The notes under the pieces were generated by a model. The model was not told where the DNA came from, made no database searches, and saw only the letters and a program-made list of their open reading frames with translations. The position numbers were made by a program, and so were the translations under genes. This document shows, in pieces, positions 5,383-13,331 of a stretch of 36,340 nt of DNA (within the stretch, counting starts at the first letter, position 1; each line of letters starts with the position of its first letter). The stretch lies in the IMG/VR virus record IMGVR_UViG_3300022745_000099, positions 1-36,340 of that record; one strand, written 5' to 3'. The DNA is from a virus.

Positions 5383-7730
5383 TGGCGACGGCATCCTCTG
5401 ACCTGCAAACGCCCGCGCCAGCATGGACCGCTTGGCCTGTGACCGTGTTCGAGGGGCAATCCGACACGAACATCGACACCGGCGAAGACTACAGCACGCG
5501 CACGCTGCAGCAGATTTTCACGATGAAGCCCGGCGACAAGGCCAAGGGCGGCGGTTTGGCATTCATCCCATCGACCTACCACGACCACGACGCGCGTAAC
5601 CACGGTGCGCAGCGTGAGCGCGGCTCGTTCGTGGCGCTCACTGGCGACATCGACAAGGGTGATCACCCGCTGAACACGGTTCGCGAGCTCGTGCGCCAGT
5701 TTGCCGGCGATCTTGCATGGCTGGTCTATAGCAGCGCCCACGCCCGGCCCGGTGACATGCGTTGGCGCGTGGTCATACCCTTCGCGGTGCAGTGCGGCTT
5801 CAATGACTGGTACGATGCGCAGACCGCGTTCTTCGACTTCATGGAAGCGAACGGCGTGGCGATGGACCGCGCGCTGTCCCGCGCCGGGCAGCCTGTCTAT
5901 GCGCCGAACGTCCCGGCGATCCATGCCAAGTCGCAAACGCCTTTGCGCGGCGACGACGGCGCGCCGCTCTATTTCAAACGCGCCAGCAGCGGTCTCGACA
6001 AGCCCGGCCTGCCGATCGACCAGGGCACCGTTGCGGCCGGCATCGCTGCCATCCGCCGCAAGCGCATCGAGGACGAGCAGGAGCGCGAACGCATCCGCCG
6101 CGAAGCCGAGCAACGCCGGGCCGCGAAACCCCGCGGTGACGGCGCGTCGATCATGGAGGACTTCAACGCCGCGAACAGCGTTGCCACGATGCTGGAAATT
6201 TGCGGCTACGAACAGTCACCGCGCCATCCCGAGGACTGGCGCTCGCCCCTGCAAACCGGCGAGACGTATGCGACGCGGGTGATCGGTTCCAAGTGGGTCA
6301 GCCTGTCACAGAGCGACGCGGCAGCGGGCGTGGGCACTGCCTGCAAGTCGGGCTGCTTCGGCGATGCCTATGATCTCTACGTTCACTTCAAGCACGGCGG
6401 GGACCACAAGTCCGCCTATCGCCAGCTCGGGCAAGAAGCGCGCGCCTCGAACGTGATCTATCCGACCCAGCGGGACGCGCCTGGGTGGATGTTCGAGACG
6501 CCGGGCTATGACGATATGCCGGATTGGGTGGAAGGCGGAACGATCGAATATGATGCGCCGGAAGAAACGCCGGCTGCCGAACCGACTGACTTCAAGGTTG
6601 TCGATGCGTTTGACTTTGAAGAGGCGGACGTTCCTCCGCGCCCGTGGATCATCCCAGGCGTCATGTTGTCCGGCTACACACATATGCTGGTAGCGCCTGG
6701 CGGTTCGGGCAAATCGCTGTTCACGCTGCAGCTCGCTATCACCCTTGCGACTGGCGGTGCATGGGGCGACATGATCCCGCGCAAACGGTGCCGGGCGCTG
6801 GTCATCAACGTCGAGGACGACATGCAGGAGCAGCGCCGCCGTCTCGCCGCTGCACGGCGCGTCATGGGCAAGGATGTCACCGAACTGCGCGGCATGATTG
6901 ACCTTGCGGCCGATCCCGAAAGCATCATCGTCGCGCGCGCTGATCCCAACCGAAAGACGGTGGTTTCAACCCCGGTCGTCGAGACGCTGCGCCGGTACAT
7001 CGTCGACCATGACATCGGTGTTTTAATCGTCGATCCCTTCGCGGAGACTTTCGAGGGCGACGAGAACAGCAACAGCGAAGTCAAGTGGGCCATGCGCATC
7101 TGGCGCGACGAGATCGCCCGCGCGACCGGTTGCGCTGTCTACCTCGTGCACCACACGACCAAGGGCTCGGAGAACGGCGCGGGCAACGCCGATATTGTCC
7201 GAGGCGCCGGCTCGATCGTGAACAGCACTCGCATCACTGCCACGCTCATGCCGATGAGTGCGAACGACGCCGAGCAGATTGGCATCGACCCGGCCGAACG
7301 GTTCCGGTTCGTCCGCTACGATGATGCAAAGGCCAACCAGTCGCTCAAATCGGGACGGGCGCGGTGGTTTGAGAAGATCAGTGTGACGCTCAATAATGGC
7401 ACTGATGACCTGCCTCCTGACGAGGTGGGTGCGCTTCGTCCCTGGACGCCTCCCAGCGTGTTCGATGGTGTGACGGTCTCACACTTGCGGCGCGTTCAGT
7501 TGGCGGTCGGGGCCGGGCGCTGGCGGGAGAACCAGCAGGCCAAAGATTGGGTAGGGCGTGCTGTGGCGGACGTGATGATGTTCGATCCTGATGAACCGCG
7601 CGATCGCAAGCGCATCATCTCTCTGCTTCGCGAGTGGGTCAAAAATGACGTGCTCCGCGTGGTCGAGGACGAGGACGAAACGCGGCGCGTTCGCAAATTC
7701 GTGGTGGTCGGAACATGGGTCGCAGAGTGA
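5382..7730 (+). CDS. primase-helicase: AEP-like primase region plus RepA/RecA-type ATPase
   Basis: The 782-residue protein has two parts. Near the N-terminus, VALTGDIDKG (Asp89, Asp91) and YSSAH (His120) fit the first two motifs of archaeo-eukaryotic-type primases, followed by RWRVVIPF. After a charged linker (about 215-250), the second half is a RepA-like RecA-fold helicase. It has Walker A PGGSGKS at 439-445, a VEDD motif about 35 residues later, Walker B VLIVDPF with Asp551, and a VYLVHHTTKG motif. It would open and prime the phage origin. The octamer cluster right after its stop is the likely site of action. Start ATG overlaps the preceding TAA. The primase assignment is less certain than the ATPase. 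Confidence 0.82.
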   Translation: MATASSDLQTPAPAWTAWPVTVFEGQSDTNIDTGEDYSTRTLQQIFTMKPGDKAKGGGLAFIPSTYHDHDARNHGAQRERGSFVALTGDIDKGDHPLNTVRELVRQFAGDLAWLVYSSAHARPGDMRWRVVIPFAVQCGFNDWYDAQTAFFDFMEANGVAMDRALSRAGQPVYAPNVPAIHAKSQTPLRGDDGAPLYFKRASSGLDKPGLPIDQGTVAAGIAAIRRKRIEDEQERERIRREAEQRRAAKPRGDGASIMEDFNAANSVATMLEICGYEQSPRHPEDWRSPLQTGETYATRVIGSKWVSLSQSDAAAGVGTACKSGCFGDAYDLYVHFKHGGDHKSAYRQLGQEARASNVIYPTQRDAPGWMFETPGYDDMPDWVEGGTIEYDAPEETPAAEPTDFKVVDAFDFEEADVPPRPWIIPGVMLSGYTHMLVAPGGSGKSLFTLQLAITLATGGAWGDMIPRKRCRALVINVEDDMQEQRRRLAAARRVMGKDVTELRGMIDLAADPESIIVARADPNRKTVVSTPVVETLRRYIVDHDIGVLIVDPFAETFEGDENSNSEVKWAMRIWRDEIARATGCAVYLVHHTTKGSENGAGNADIVRGAGSIVNSTRITATLMPMSANDAEQIGIDPAERFRFVRYDDAKANQSLKSGRARWFEKISVTLNNGTDDLPPDEVGALRPWTPPSVFDGVTVSHLRRVQLAVGAGRWRENQQAKDWVGRAVADVMMFDPDEPRDRKRIISLLREWVKNDVLRVVEDEDETRRVRKFVVVGTWVAE

Positions 7731-7890
7731 CTGCTCCACCTCAAATAGGTGGAGTGGAGCAAGGTGGAGCAAGTGGAGCAGGGACATGGCCCGGAATGCT
7801 GCTCCACCACCACCTCCCCCCCGGAGGGGGGTGGTGGGTGGAGCGGAGCATGTAGCGCGGGTTTGGTGGAGCAATTTCGAGGTGGAGCAA
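7731..7890. other. iteron-like octamer cluster, candidate replication origin
   Basis: In 160 bases there are six exact copies of GGTGGAGC: plus strand at 7763, 7837, 7865 and 7881; minus strand at 7733 and 7801. Three more differ by one base (7748, 7753, 7772). They build one 8-bp hairpin (7734-7741 with 7747-7754) and one long GC-rich hairpin (7801-7844). The block lies between the primase-helicase stop and the next gene. Phage P4 has 8-bp iterons in both orientations bound by its primase-helicase, so an origin is the best guess. The last copy also serves as Shine-Dalgarno for the next gene. Confidence 0.55.
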
Positions 7891-8073
7891 ATGAGCGAGC
7901 GGCACGAATTGAATTGCGACCGAATTGAGGAGGCAGACGAGATCAATGGCGACGACCAACTTGTCTGGATTTGGTGCGGCACTCATCGCCGGTTCGAATG
8001 GCATTCTGTGCCGGTCGAAAATGTCCGGGGCGGTGGCAAGTGGGTTTCAACGCGCAAGCCGGTGCAATGGTGA
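7891..8073 (+). CDS. hypothetical small protein
   Basis: ATG at 7891 follows GGTGGAG with good spacing. The 60-residue product begins MSERHELNCDRIEEADEING and ends basic (GGGKWVSTRKPVQW). In the same frame the reading stays open upstream through the octamer cluster, but that part would encode low-complexity Trp/Ser/Pro sequence and is unlikely to be translated. No family was recognised. Confidence 0.5.
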   Translation: MSERHELNCDRIEEADEINGDDQLVWIWCGTHRRFEWHSVPVENVRGGGKWVSTRKPVQW

Positions 8074-8149
8074 TGGTTGCTGGCAATCCGAAAATCATCG
8101 CGGCCCATCTTCGGTGGCTGGGCAGATGAACATGCAAGGGGGACTTACG

Positions 8150-8533
8150 ATGAACGCGATGACTGACGATTTCCCGTCGCCGGCTGAACTGAGCCCGGCC
8201 GAGCAGGTGGTTTATCAGATGATCTATGAGGCGGCTGACATGGGGCTGCCTTGCCCGGTGAACATCGACTTCGAGGTCGCGGTGGGATTCGAGTCCTGCT
8301 CGATGGGGCCCAAGACGGTGCATCGACTGGAAACGAAGGGGCTGATCGAGGTGGAGCGTTTTGCAAATCGGTATCGGCGCATTCGGGTGGTAGCAACCGG
8401 GCGCTGGACTGCCTTCGATCCGCGGCAAAAGACTTTCGAGCCGCATGTGCCCAAAGGATCGAAGGCGATCAAGGCTGATGCGGGTGGGACTTATCGGATC
8501 AACACGAGGGGCGCGCGGAATGTACAGCCCTGA
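8150..8533 (+). CDS. putative winged-helix DNA-binding protein
   Basis: ATG 8150 is preceded by AAGGGGGA at 8137-8143, so it is preferred over ATG 8126. The 127-residue protein has PAEQVVYQMIYEAADMG, then FESCSMGPKTVHRLETKGLI as a recognition-helix region, then ERFANRYRRIRVVATGRW as a wing. This is the layout of a small winged-helix regulator. Its end is basic. It directly precedes the terminase genes (14-base overlap with the small subunit) and could act in packaging or late transcription. Function is not certain. Confidence 0.6.
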   Translation: MNAMTDDFPSPAELSPAEQVVYQMIYEAADMGLPCPVNIDFEVAVGFESCSMGPKTVHRLETKGLIEVERFANRYRRIRVVATGRWTAFDPRQKTFEPHVPKGSKAIKADAGGTYRINTRGARNVQP

Positions 8534-8999
8534 GGCTCGCCAGAAGGCCATCCAGCGCGTTCTCGAAGGTTTGGCTAATGGGACGCCGCTCGCAGTGCTT
8601 TGCCGCGATGAGGGGATGCCTGACGCATCGACGGTGAGGGGATGGTGTGACGAAGACGAAAATCTCGCCATCGCGTATGCGCGCGCGCGCGAACTCGGCT
8701 TCGATGTGCTTGCGGCTGAGTGCATGGACATCGCTGACGAGACCGGCCGCGACACGATCCGCACCGCTGATGGCGTCCGCGCCGATAGCGAATGGATCAG
8801 CCGATCGAAGCTGCGTGTCGAAACCCGGCTCAAGTTGCTCGCGAAGTGGGACCCCAAGCGCTATGGCGACGCGACCACGATCAAGCACGCCGATGCCGAT
8901 GGCGAGAAACTGGCGCTGGGCGAAGTCGAGCGCGCAACCAGGCTTGCGGCGATCCTGGCGGCTGCGGAAGCGCGCAAGGGCAGCGATGAGTCTGACTGA
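8520..8999 (+). CDS. terS: terminase small subunit
   Basis: The 159-residue product follows the pattern of small terminase subunits. It has an HTH that reads LANGTPLAVLCRDEGMPDAS and TVRGWC, then IAYARARELGFDVLAAECMDIADE, then SRSKLRVETRLKLLAKWDPK with RYGD. This is the Sf6/P22-like arrangement of DNA-binding N-terminus and oligomerisation helices. It recognises phage DNA for packaging and feeds the large subunit. Its coding end overlaps the large subunit start by 14 bases. Confidence 0.85.
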   Translation: MYSPEARQKAIQRVLEGLANGTPLAVLCRDEGMPDASTVRGWCDEDENLAIAYARARELGFDVLAAECMDIADETGRDTIRTADGVRADSEWISRSKLRVETRLKLLAKWDPKRYGDATTIKHADADGEKLALGEVERATRLAAILAAAEARKGSDESD

Positions 9000-10569
9000 C
9001 CCTGCCTACCTCGATGCGCTGTGGGAGCATCTGACGCCCGACGAGCGCGACGAGGTGACGCGGCTGCTGGAAAGCGATCTGTCGCAACACATCTGGCGCG
9101 CGCAAGTCGGTAGGCAATCCGAGGCGGCGGACAGCCTGGCATTCATCACCGGCTATGGCGGCGCTGCGGGTGGCGGCAAGTCAGACCTGATCGTGGGCTT
9201 GGCGCTGACCGAGCACAAGCGCACCGCGATCTTTCGGCGGGAAAAGACCCAGACTGAGGGCATAATCCAGCGCATGACGGAAATCCTCGGGTCAACCGAT
9301 GGCTACAACAGCCAGAAATCCGCCTGGCGCGTAGGCGATCGACTGATCGAATTCGCCGGTCTCGACAATCCGACCGACCACCAGAAATGGCAGGGGCGCC
9401 CGCACGACCTCAAGGCATATGACGAGGTGACGGAACAGCGGGAGGCGCAAGTGCGCTTCACCATGGGCTGGACGCGCTCGAACGATCCTGTGCAGCGCTG
9501 CCGGGTGCTGATGACGTTCAACCCACCGACCACGACCGAGGGGCGCTGGGTGATCAAGTTCTTCGCGCCGTGGCTCGATCCGCACCATCCTAACCCTGCC
9601 AAGCCGGGGGAACTGCGCTGGTTCACCACGATCAAGGGCGAGGACGTGGAATGCGAGAACGACGCGCCGTTCGTGCTGTTCCGCGGCGAGCCCGTCTATG
9701 ACTTCGACCCGGGCGAGTTCACTGCGGAAAAGATCATCATGCCGCGGTCACGCACGTTCATTCCGTCGCGTGTCACCGATAACTATTTCTACGTCCGCTC
9801 GGGCTATATCCAGACGCTGCAGAGCTTGCCCGAACCCCTGCGCTCGCAAATGCTGGAAGGCGATTTCGCGGCCGGCGTCGACGACGATCCGTGGCAGGCG
9901 ATTCCGTCGTCGTGGATCGACGCAGCGATGGCGCGATGGAAGGCGCGCGATGCGAAAGGCGTGATGGATAGTCTGGGCGTTGATCCTGCTGCCGGCGGCG
10001 CCGACAACATGGTGATTTATGCGCGGCATGGATCGTGGTTCGATCATCCCGTGCGCATTCCCGGCCGAGAGATACCGCAAGAGCGTGCCGGCCCGATCGC
10101 TGCGGGCCACGTCATCATGGCGCGCAAGGACCGCGCTGTGGTCCACGCCGACGTGATCGGGTGGGGCTTGTCCTGCGTCAACTTCCTGACCGCGAACGAC
10201 GTGCAGACGGTGCCGGTCAACTTCGCGTCCGGATCAAAGGGCAAGACGGCCGATGGCACGCTGGAATTCTTTAACCTGCGCGCTGAGGTGATCTGGCGAA
10301 TGCGGGAAGCACTAGACCCGCAAAGTCCGGCGCCGATCGCGCTGCCACCTGATCCCCGGTTGCGCAAGGATCTGGCGTCTTACAAGTGGGAACTGCGACC
10401 AGGCGGTATCTTCATCATGCCCAAGGACGCGCAGAAAAAGGCGCTCGGGCACTCACCGGACGATGGCGACGCGTGCTGCCTTGCCAATCTGACGACGCTG
10501 AAGAATATCGAGATCGACGCGATGGCTGCGAATGTGACAGGAGGCGACCGCTATGCAGAGCTTGACTGA
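8986..10569 (+). CDS. terL: terminase large subunit
   Basis: The 527-residue packaging motor shows both expected parts. The ATPase has Walker A GGAAGGGKS at 58-66 and Walker B AYDEV with Asp146-Glu147, followed by the coupling motif FNPP. The nuclease part has GVDPA with Asp333, DVIGWG and the C-terminal SPDDGDA motif. It cuts and pumps DNA into the procapsid through the portal. ATG 8986 (MSLTDPAY) is chosen because it lies within the end of terS with coupled spacing; upstream reading in the same frame is terS shadow. Confidence 0.92.
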   Translation: MSLTDPAYLDALWEHLTPDERDEVTRLLESDLSQHIWRAQVGRQSEAADSLAFITGYGGAAGGGKSDLIVGLALTEHKRTAIFRREKTQTEGIIQRMTEILGSTDGYNSQKSAWRVGDRLIEFAGLDNPTDHQKWQGRPHDLKAYDEVTEQREAQVRFTMGWTRSNDPVQRCRVLMTFNPPTTTEGRWVIKFFAPWLDPHHPNPAKPGELRWFTTIKGEDVECENDAPFVLFRGEPVYDFDPGEFTAEKIIMPRSRTFIPSRVTDNYFYVRSGYIQTLQSLPEPLRSQMLEGDFAAGVDDDPWQAIPSSWIDAAMARWKARDAKGVMDSLGVDPAAGGADNMVIYARHGSWFDHPVRIPGREIPQERAGPIAAGHVIMARKDRAVVHADVIGWGLSCVNFLTANDVQTVPVNFASGSKGKTADGTLEFFNLRAEVIWRMREALDPQSPAPIALPPDPRLRKDLASYKWELRPGGIFIMPKDAQKKALGHSPDDGDACCLANLTTLKNIEIDAMAANVTGGDRYAELD

Positions 10570-10732
10570 CCCCTTCCACGCCTATGCCAACGCCCTGATC
10601 CAGCTCGGCCACGATCGCCACTGGATCAGGCGTAACGAGCCTGCCATGCGGAAACGTTTCGCCATGGACCCGACGCCATTTCCCCCGCTGCCTGAGCCTG
10701 TTCGGGTGCGGGATCGGTATGAGGAACTCTAA
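10553..10732 (+). CDS. hypothetical 59-residue protein
   Basis: ATG 10553 lies inside the end of the terminase gene, with GGAGG at 10540-10544 well placed. The product (MQSLTDPFHAYANALIQLGH, then basic and Pro-rich, ending RVRDRYEEL) is small and soluble. No family was recognised. It is the last gene before the terminator at 10800. Confidence 0.55.
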   Translation: MQSLTDPFHAYANALIQLGHDRHWIRRNEPAMRKRFAMDPTPFPPLPEPVRVRDRYEEL

Positions 10733-10736
10733 CCCC

Positions 10737-10766
10737 GCGATTCAACCACCACGCCGGGCCGAATAA
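10737..10766 (+). promoter_or_regulatory. late-promoter element, copy 1
   Basis: GCGATTCAA at 10737-10745, 17 bases, ATAA at 10763-10766. This copy has ATAA where the other four have ATAG, and its downstream half is in a small GCCGGG/CCCGGC hairpin (10753-10772). No gene follows before the terminator at 10800. Confidence 0.55.
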
Positions 10767-10799
10767 CCCGGCCCCGCCTCACGGCATCCCCTCCCGACT

Positions 10800-10837
10800 A
10801 GGCCCGCCTTGACCCCCGTGAAGGCGGGCCTTCCTTT
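10800..10837 (+). terminator. rho-independent terminator
   Basis: An 11-bp perfect stem (10800-10810 with 10821-10831, arms AGGCCCGCCTT/AAGGCGGGCCT) with a 10-base loop and a following TTCCTTT. It ends the early/terminase transcript just before the head operon promoter. Confidence 0.8.
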
Positions 10838-10841
10838 GCCC

Positions 10842-10871
10842 GCGATTCAAGCAACCACCCCCACGCGATAG
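10842..10871 (+). promoter_or_regulatory. late-promoter element, copy 2 (head operon)
   Basis: GCGATTCAA at 10842-10850, 17 bases, ATAG at 10868-10871. It lies between the terminator and the GTG at 10899 and would drive the connector, scaffold and capsid genes. Confidence 0.72.
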
Positions 10872-10898
10872 CCAGCCTCCGAACCTAGGAGGCCGCAC

Positions 10899-11099
10899 GT
10901 GCCGATCGCCATCATCATCCTGCTCGCCGCCATCGCGCTCTACTGCGCCGTAAACTGGGTGCGCGTCTGCCTCTTCGACCTGAAGCATCGCGGCGCGCTC
11001 GATCTCGAAACCATCGCGATGCTCGACCGATCGGCCTTCCACAACGGTCTCTGCGTGATCCTGTGTGTCGGCTTCATCGGCCTCATCACGCACGTCTGA
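10899..11099 (+). CDS. small two-span membrane protein
   Basis: A GTG start at 10899 follows TAGGAGGCCGC, a ribosome site that recurs almost unchanged before two other late genes. The 66-residue product has two hydrophobic segments, about residues 3-18 and 49-65, with a charged loop (DLKHRGALDLETIAMLDRS) between. It is the first gene after late promoter copy 2. A membrane role during late infection is likely; no family was recognised. Confidence 0.65.
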   Translation: MPIAIIILLAAIALYCAVNWVRVCLFDLKHRGALDLETIAMLDRSAFHNGLCVILCVGFIGLITHV

Positions 11100-11114
11100 C
11101 CATAGGAGGCCGCT

Positions 11115-11300
11115 ATCTGCTCCACCCCGTCCATGCCGCCGCCGCCCGCTGAGCGCCAAGCCATGAAGCTGCCCGATCAGGGCGCGCAGAACGTCGGCAC
11201 CGATCCCTCGCGCCTGCGCCGCGCCATGCTCGCTGGCATGATTACCTCGCCTCAGGGCGTGCTCGGCTCGCCCACGGTCTCGAAGCCGACCCTTGGCTAA
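11115..11300 (+). CDS. small structural-module protein, probable ATC start
   Basis: AGGAGG at 11104-11109 is followed 5 bases later by ATC at 11115, which opens a frame reading (M)CSTPSMPPPPAERQAMKLPD and ending at TAA 11298-11300. Short phage proteins beginning MCSxPxxP are common next to portal genes, so the unusual ATC may be the true start (61 residues). ATG 11133 would give 55 residues but is 23 bases from the ribosome site. The product is Pro-rich at the front and ends SPQGVLGSPTVSKPTLG. Its stop overlaps the connector gene start region. Function unknown. Confidence 0.6.
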   Translation: MCSTPSMPPPPAERQAMKLPDQGAQNVGTDPSRLRRAMLAGMITSPQGVLGSPTVSKPTLG

Positions 11301-12981
11301 CGAACCCGCCACTTTCAACGGGGACAGTCTGCGTCACCGGCTGCAACGCCGGCTCGAAGGCATGAAGGCGATCCGCACCGATTTCGAGGCGGAATGGCTC
11401 GACATCGCCCGGTTCGCACAGCCTGCCCGGTCGCGATTCCTCTCGAACGAACGCGACAAGGGATCGCGGCGCCGGGTGCGCAACAACCGCCTGCTCGATC
11501 CCAAGGGCATCGAGGCGTTCCGCACGCTGACCAACGGCATGACAAGCGGGCTGTCGAGCGTGTCCCGCCCGTGGTTCATGCTCAAGCTGGCTGACGAGGA
11601 ACTGAGTGAGCGACCCGAGGTCAAGGACTGGCTGAGCGTCTGCGAGAAGCGGCTCTACAACTTCCTCGGCGCGTCCAACTTCTATTCGTCGGCCAAGGCG
11701 GGATATGCGGAACTCGGCCTGTTCGGCACCGAGGGCTGCGTCATGGTCGAGGACCAGACCGTTGGCGCGGTGTGCCACTCGCTGACGGCCGGCGAATACT
11801 GGATCGCGATCAGCCACTCGCTTGTGCCAGACACGCTGTTCCGGTTCTGCCCGATGGATGTGCGCCAGGCCGTGCAGACATTCAAGGACCGCGTCTCGCC
11901 AGCGGTGCGCAACCTCTACGATCAATCGAACTACACGCTGCCGGTGCAGTACTATCAGGCGATCGAGCCTGATCCTGAGTACAATCCGAACCGCATCGGG
12001 TCCAAGCCGTGGCGCTCGGTCTATTGGGACTACAACGACACCCGCGCAGATTTCGTCACCAAGATATCGGGCTACAACGAGCAACCGTTCTGGTCGCCAC
12101 GTTGGGACGTCGTGGGCGGCGATACCTATGGCGTCTCGCCTGCCATGGAAGCCCTGCCTGCACTGCGTGAACTGCAGATGCAGACCAAGCGCCGCAACGA
12201 GGCGATCGACAAGTTGGTCAAGCCGGAGATGGGCGTTCCGACTGGCGCGCGACTGACCGGCGAACCTGGGCGCACGTTCACCACGAACGGACTGACGCAG
12301 GATCAGGTCGTCATCCCGTACCAGATGCCCTATCAGGCCGTCGAGGCGATCGGGCAGGAAGTGCTCAAGTGCCAGCAGCAGATCGATGCGCTGTCCTATG
12401 CCGACCTGTTCAACGCCATCACGAACATGCAGGGCATCCAGCCCCGCAACGTCGAAGAGATCGCGGCGCGCAATGAAGAGAAGCTGACCCAGCTCGGCCC
12501 GGTGATCGAGCGCGTCTCGAACGAAAAGCTGGAAGTCGCAATCGACCGCGCGTTCGGCATCATGTTCCGCGGCGGGATGCTGCCCCCGCCCCCGCAATCG
12601 CTGGTCGATGCGGGCGTGGATCAGATCAACGTCGAGTTCGTGTCGATCCTGCACCAGATGCAGCGCATGGTTGGCATTGGCCAGATCGAGCGCACGGTCT
12701 CGTTCGTTGGCAACATGATCGCCGCGTTCCCCGACGCGCACGACAAGATCGATGTCGACGCCACGATCGACGAATACGCCTACCGGGCTGGCGCGCCGTC
12801 GAAGATCATCCGCTCGACTGCCGAGGCGGAACAGATGCGCCAGGCTCGCGCACAGCAGGCGCAGGCCGCGCAGATGGCGAGCACGATGCCTGCTGTGAAG
12901 GACGGCGCGCAGGCCGCGCAACTACTCAGCCAGACCGATGCGAACGGCACCTCGCTGCTCAATCGGATGATGCCTGCATGA
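11293..12981 (+). CDS. portal / head-tail connector protein (T7 and BPP-1 type)
   Basis: The 562-residue product matches the head-to-tail connecting protein family of podoviruses. It has an N-terminal helix LRHRLQRRLEGMKAIRTDFE with WLDIARFAQP, then LDPKGIEAFRTLTNGMTSGL, SRPWFMLKL, GTEGCVMVED, and late helical motifs MQTKRRNEAIDKLVKPEMGV and GIQPRNVEEIAARNEEKLTQ. It forms the dodecameric ring through which DNA enters and leaves. The C-terminus is Gln/Ala-rich. The start is TTG at 11293, overlapping the end of the previous gene. The next gene overlaps by ATGA. Confidence 0.9.
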   Translation: MANEPATFNGDSLRHRLQRRLEGMKAIRTDFEAEWLDIARFAQPARSRFLSNERDKGSRRRVRNNRLLDPKGIEAFRTLTNGMTSGLSSVSRPWFMLKLADEELSERPEVKDWLSVCEKRLYNFLGASNFYSSAKAGYAELGLFGTEGCVMVEDQTVGAVCHSLTAGEYWIAISHSLVPDTLFRFCPMDVRQAVQTFKDRVSPAVRNLYDQSNYTLPVQYYQAIEPDPEYNPNRIGSKPWRSVYWDYNDTRADFVTKISGYNEQPFWSPRWDVVGGDTYGVSPAMEALPALRELQMQTKRRNEAIDKLVKPEMGVPTGARLTGEPGRTFTTNGLTQDQVVIPYQMPYQAVEAIGQEVLKCQQQIDALSYADLFNAITNMQGIQPRNVEEIAARNEEKLTQLGPVIERVSNEKLEVAIDRAFGIMFRGGMLPPPPQSLVDAGVDQINVEFVSILHQMQRMVGIGQIERTVSFVGNMIAAFPDAHDKIDVDATIDEYAYRAGAPSKIIRSTAEAEQMRQARAQQAQAAQMASTMPAVKDGAQAAQLLSQTDANGTSLLNRMMPA

Positions 12982-13331
12982 TCGCCGACCTCACGCGCGA
13001 GGATGCGGAATACCTGCTCGGCCGCGCTGAATTTCGCCGGTTCCTGTTCGCCGCGATTCAAGCCGCTGGCCTGCTCGGGCACATCAACCCCGCCAATGGG
13101 CAAACAGGGCGTGATCTCGCGGAGGGACGTCGTAGCTTGGGGCTCGATCTGCTGATGCTGGCTGATGCCGGACAGCCTGAACCGCTGCGCTCGCCCCAAG
13201 GTTTGGCGACGCTCGATCAGATTATCCGTGAAGCCATGAACCCCAAGCCGAAGGACAAACCCCGTGACCGACGAAGTGACGATCCAGACCGAGACGACGA
13301 CAGCCAGCCCGGCCGATACGCCGGTATCTGA
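12978..13331 (+). CDS. Bbp19-like phage protein
   Basis: ATG overlaps the connector stop. The 117-residue product contains LTREDAEYLLGRAEFRRFLF and SLGLDLLMLAD, a pattern typical of the Bbp19 family in BPP-1-like phages, where it lies next to the portal gene. Function is unknown in the family. Its last 68 bases overlap the scaffold gene in another frame; the overlapping end is highly charged (RDRRSDDPDRDDD), so that part may be functionally unimportant. Confidence 0.72.
   Translation: MIADLTREDAEYLLGRAEFRRFLFAAIQAAGLLGHINPANGQTGRDLAEGRRSLGLDLLMLADAGQPEPLRSPQGLATLDQIIREAMNPKPKDKPRDRRSDDPDRDDDSQPGRYAGI

Noticed and set aside
7801-7844. Long GC-rich hairpin as a terminator
   Set aside because: No T-run follows; it is better explained by inverted copies of the GGTGGAGC octamer.
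7591-7890. Open frame through the octamer cluster, upstream part of the 7891 gene
   Set aside because: Would encode repeated Trp/Ser and a proline run; the ribosome site favours ATG 7891.
11242-12921. 559-codon minus-strand open frame opposite the connector gene
   Set aside because: High-GC shadow: the Arg/His/Leu-rich translation lacks domain patterns, and the plus strand is a clear portal protein.
13053-13082. GCGATTCAA inside the Bbp19-like gene as a promoter
   Set aside because: The sequence 17 bases later is GCAC, not ATAG; probably chance.
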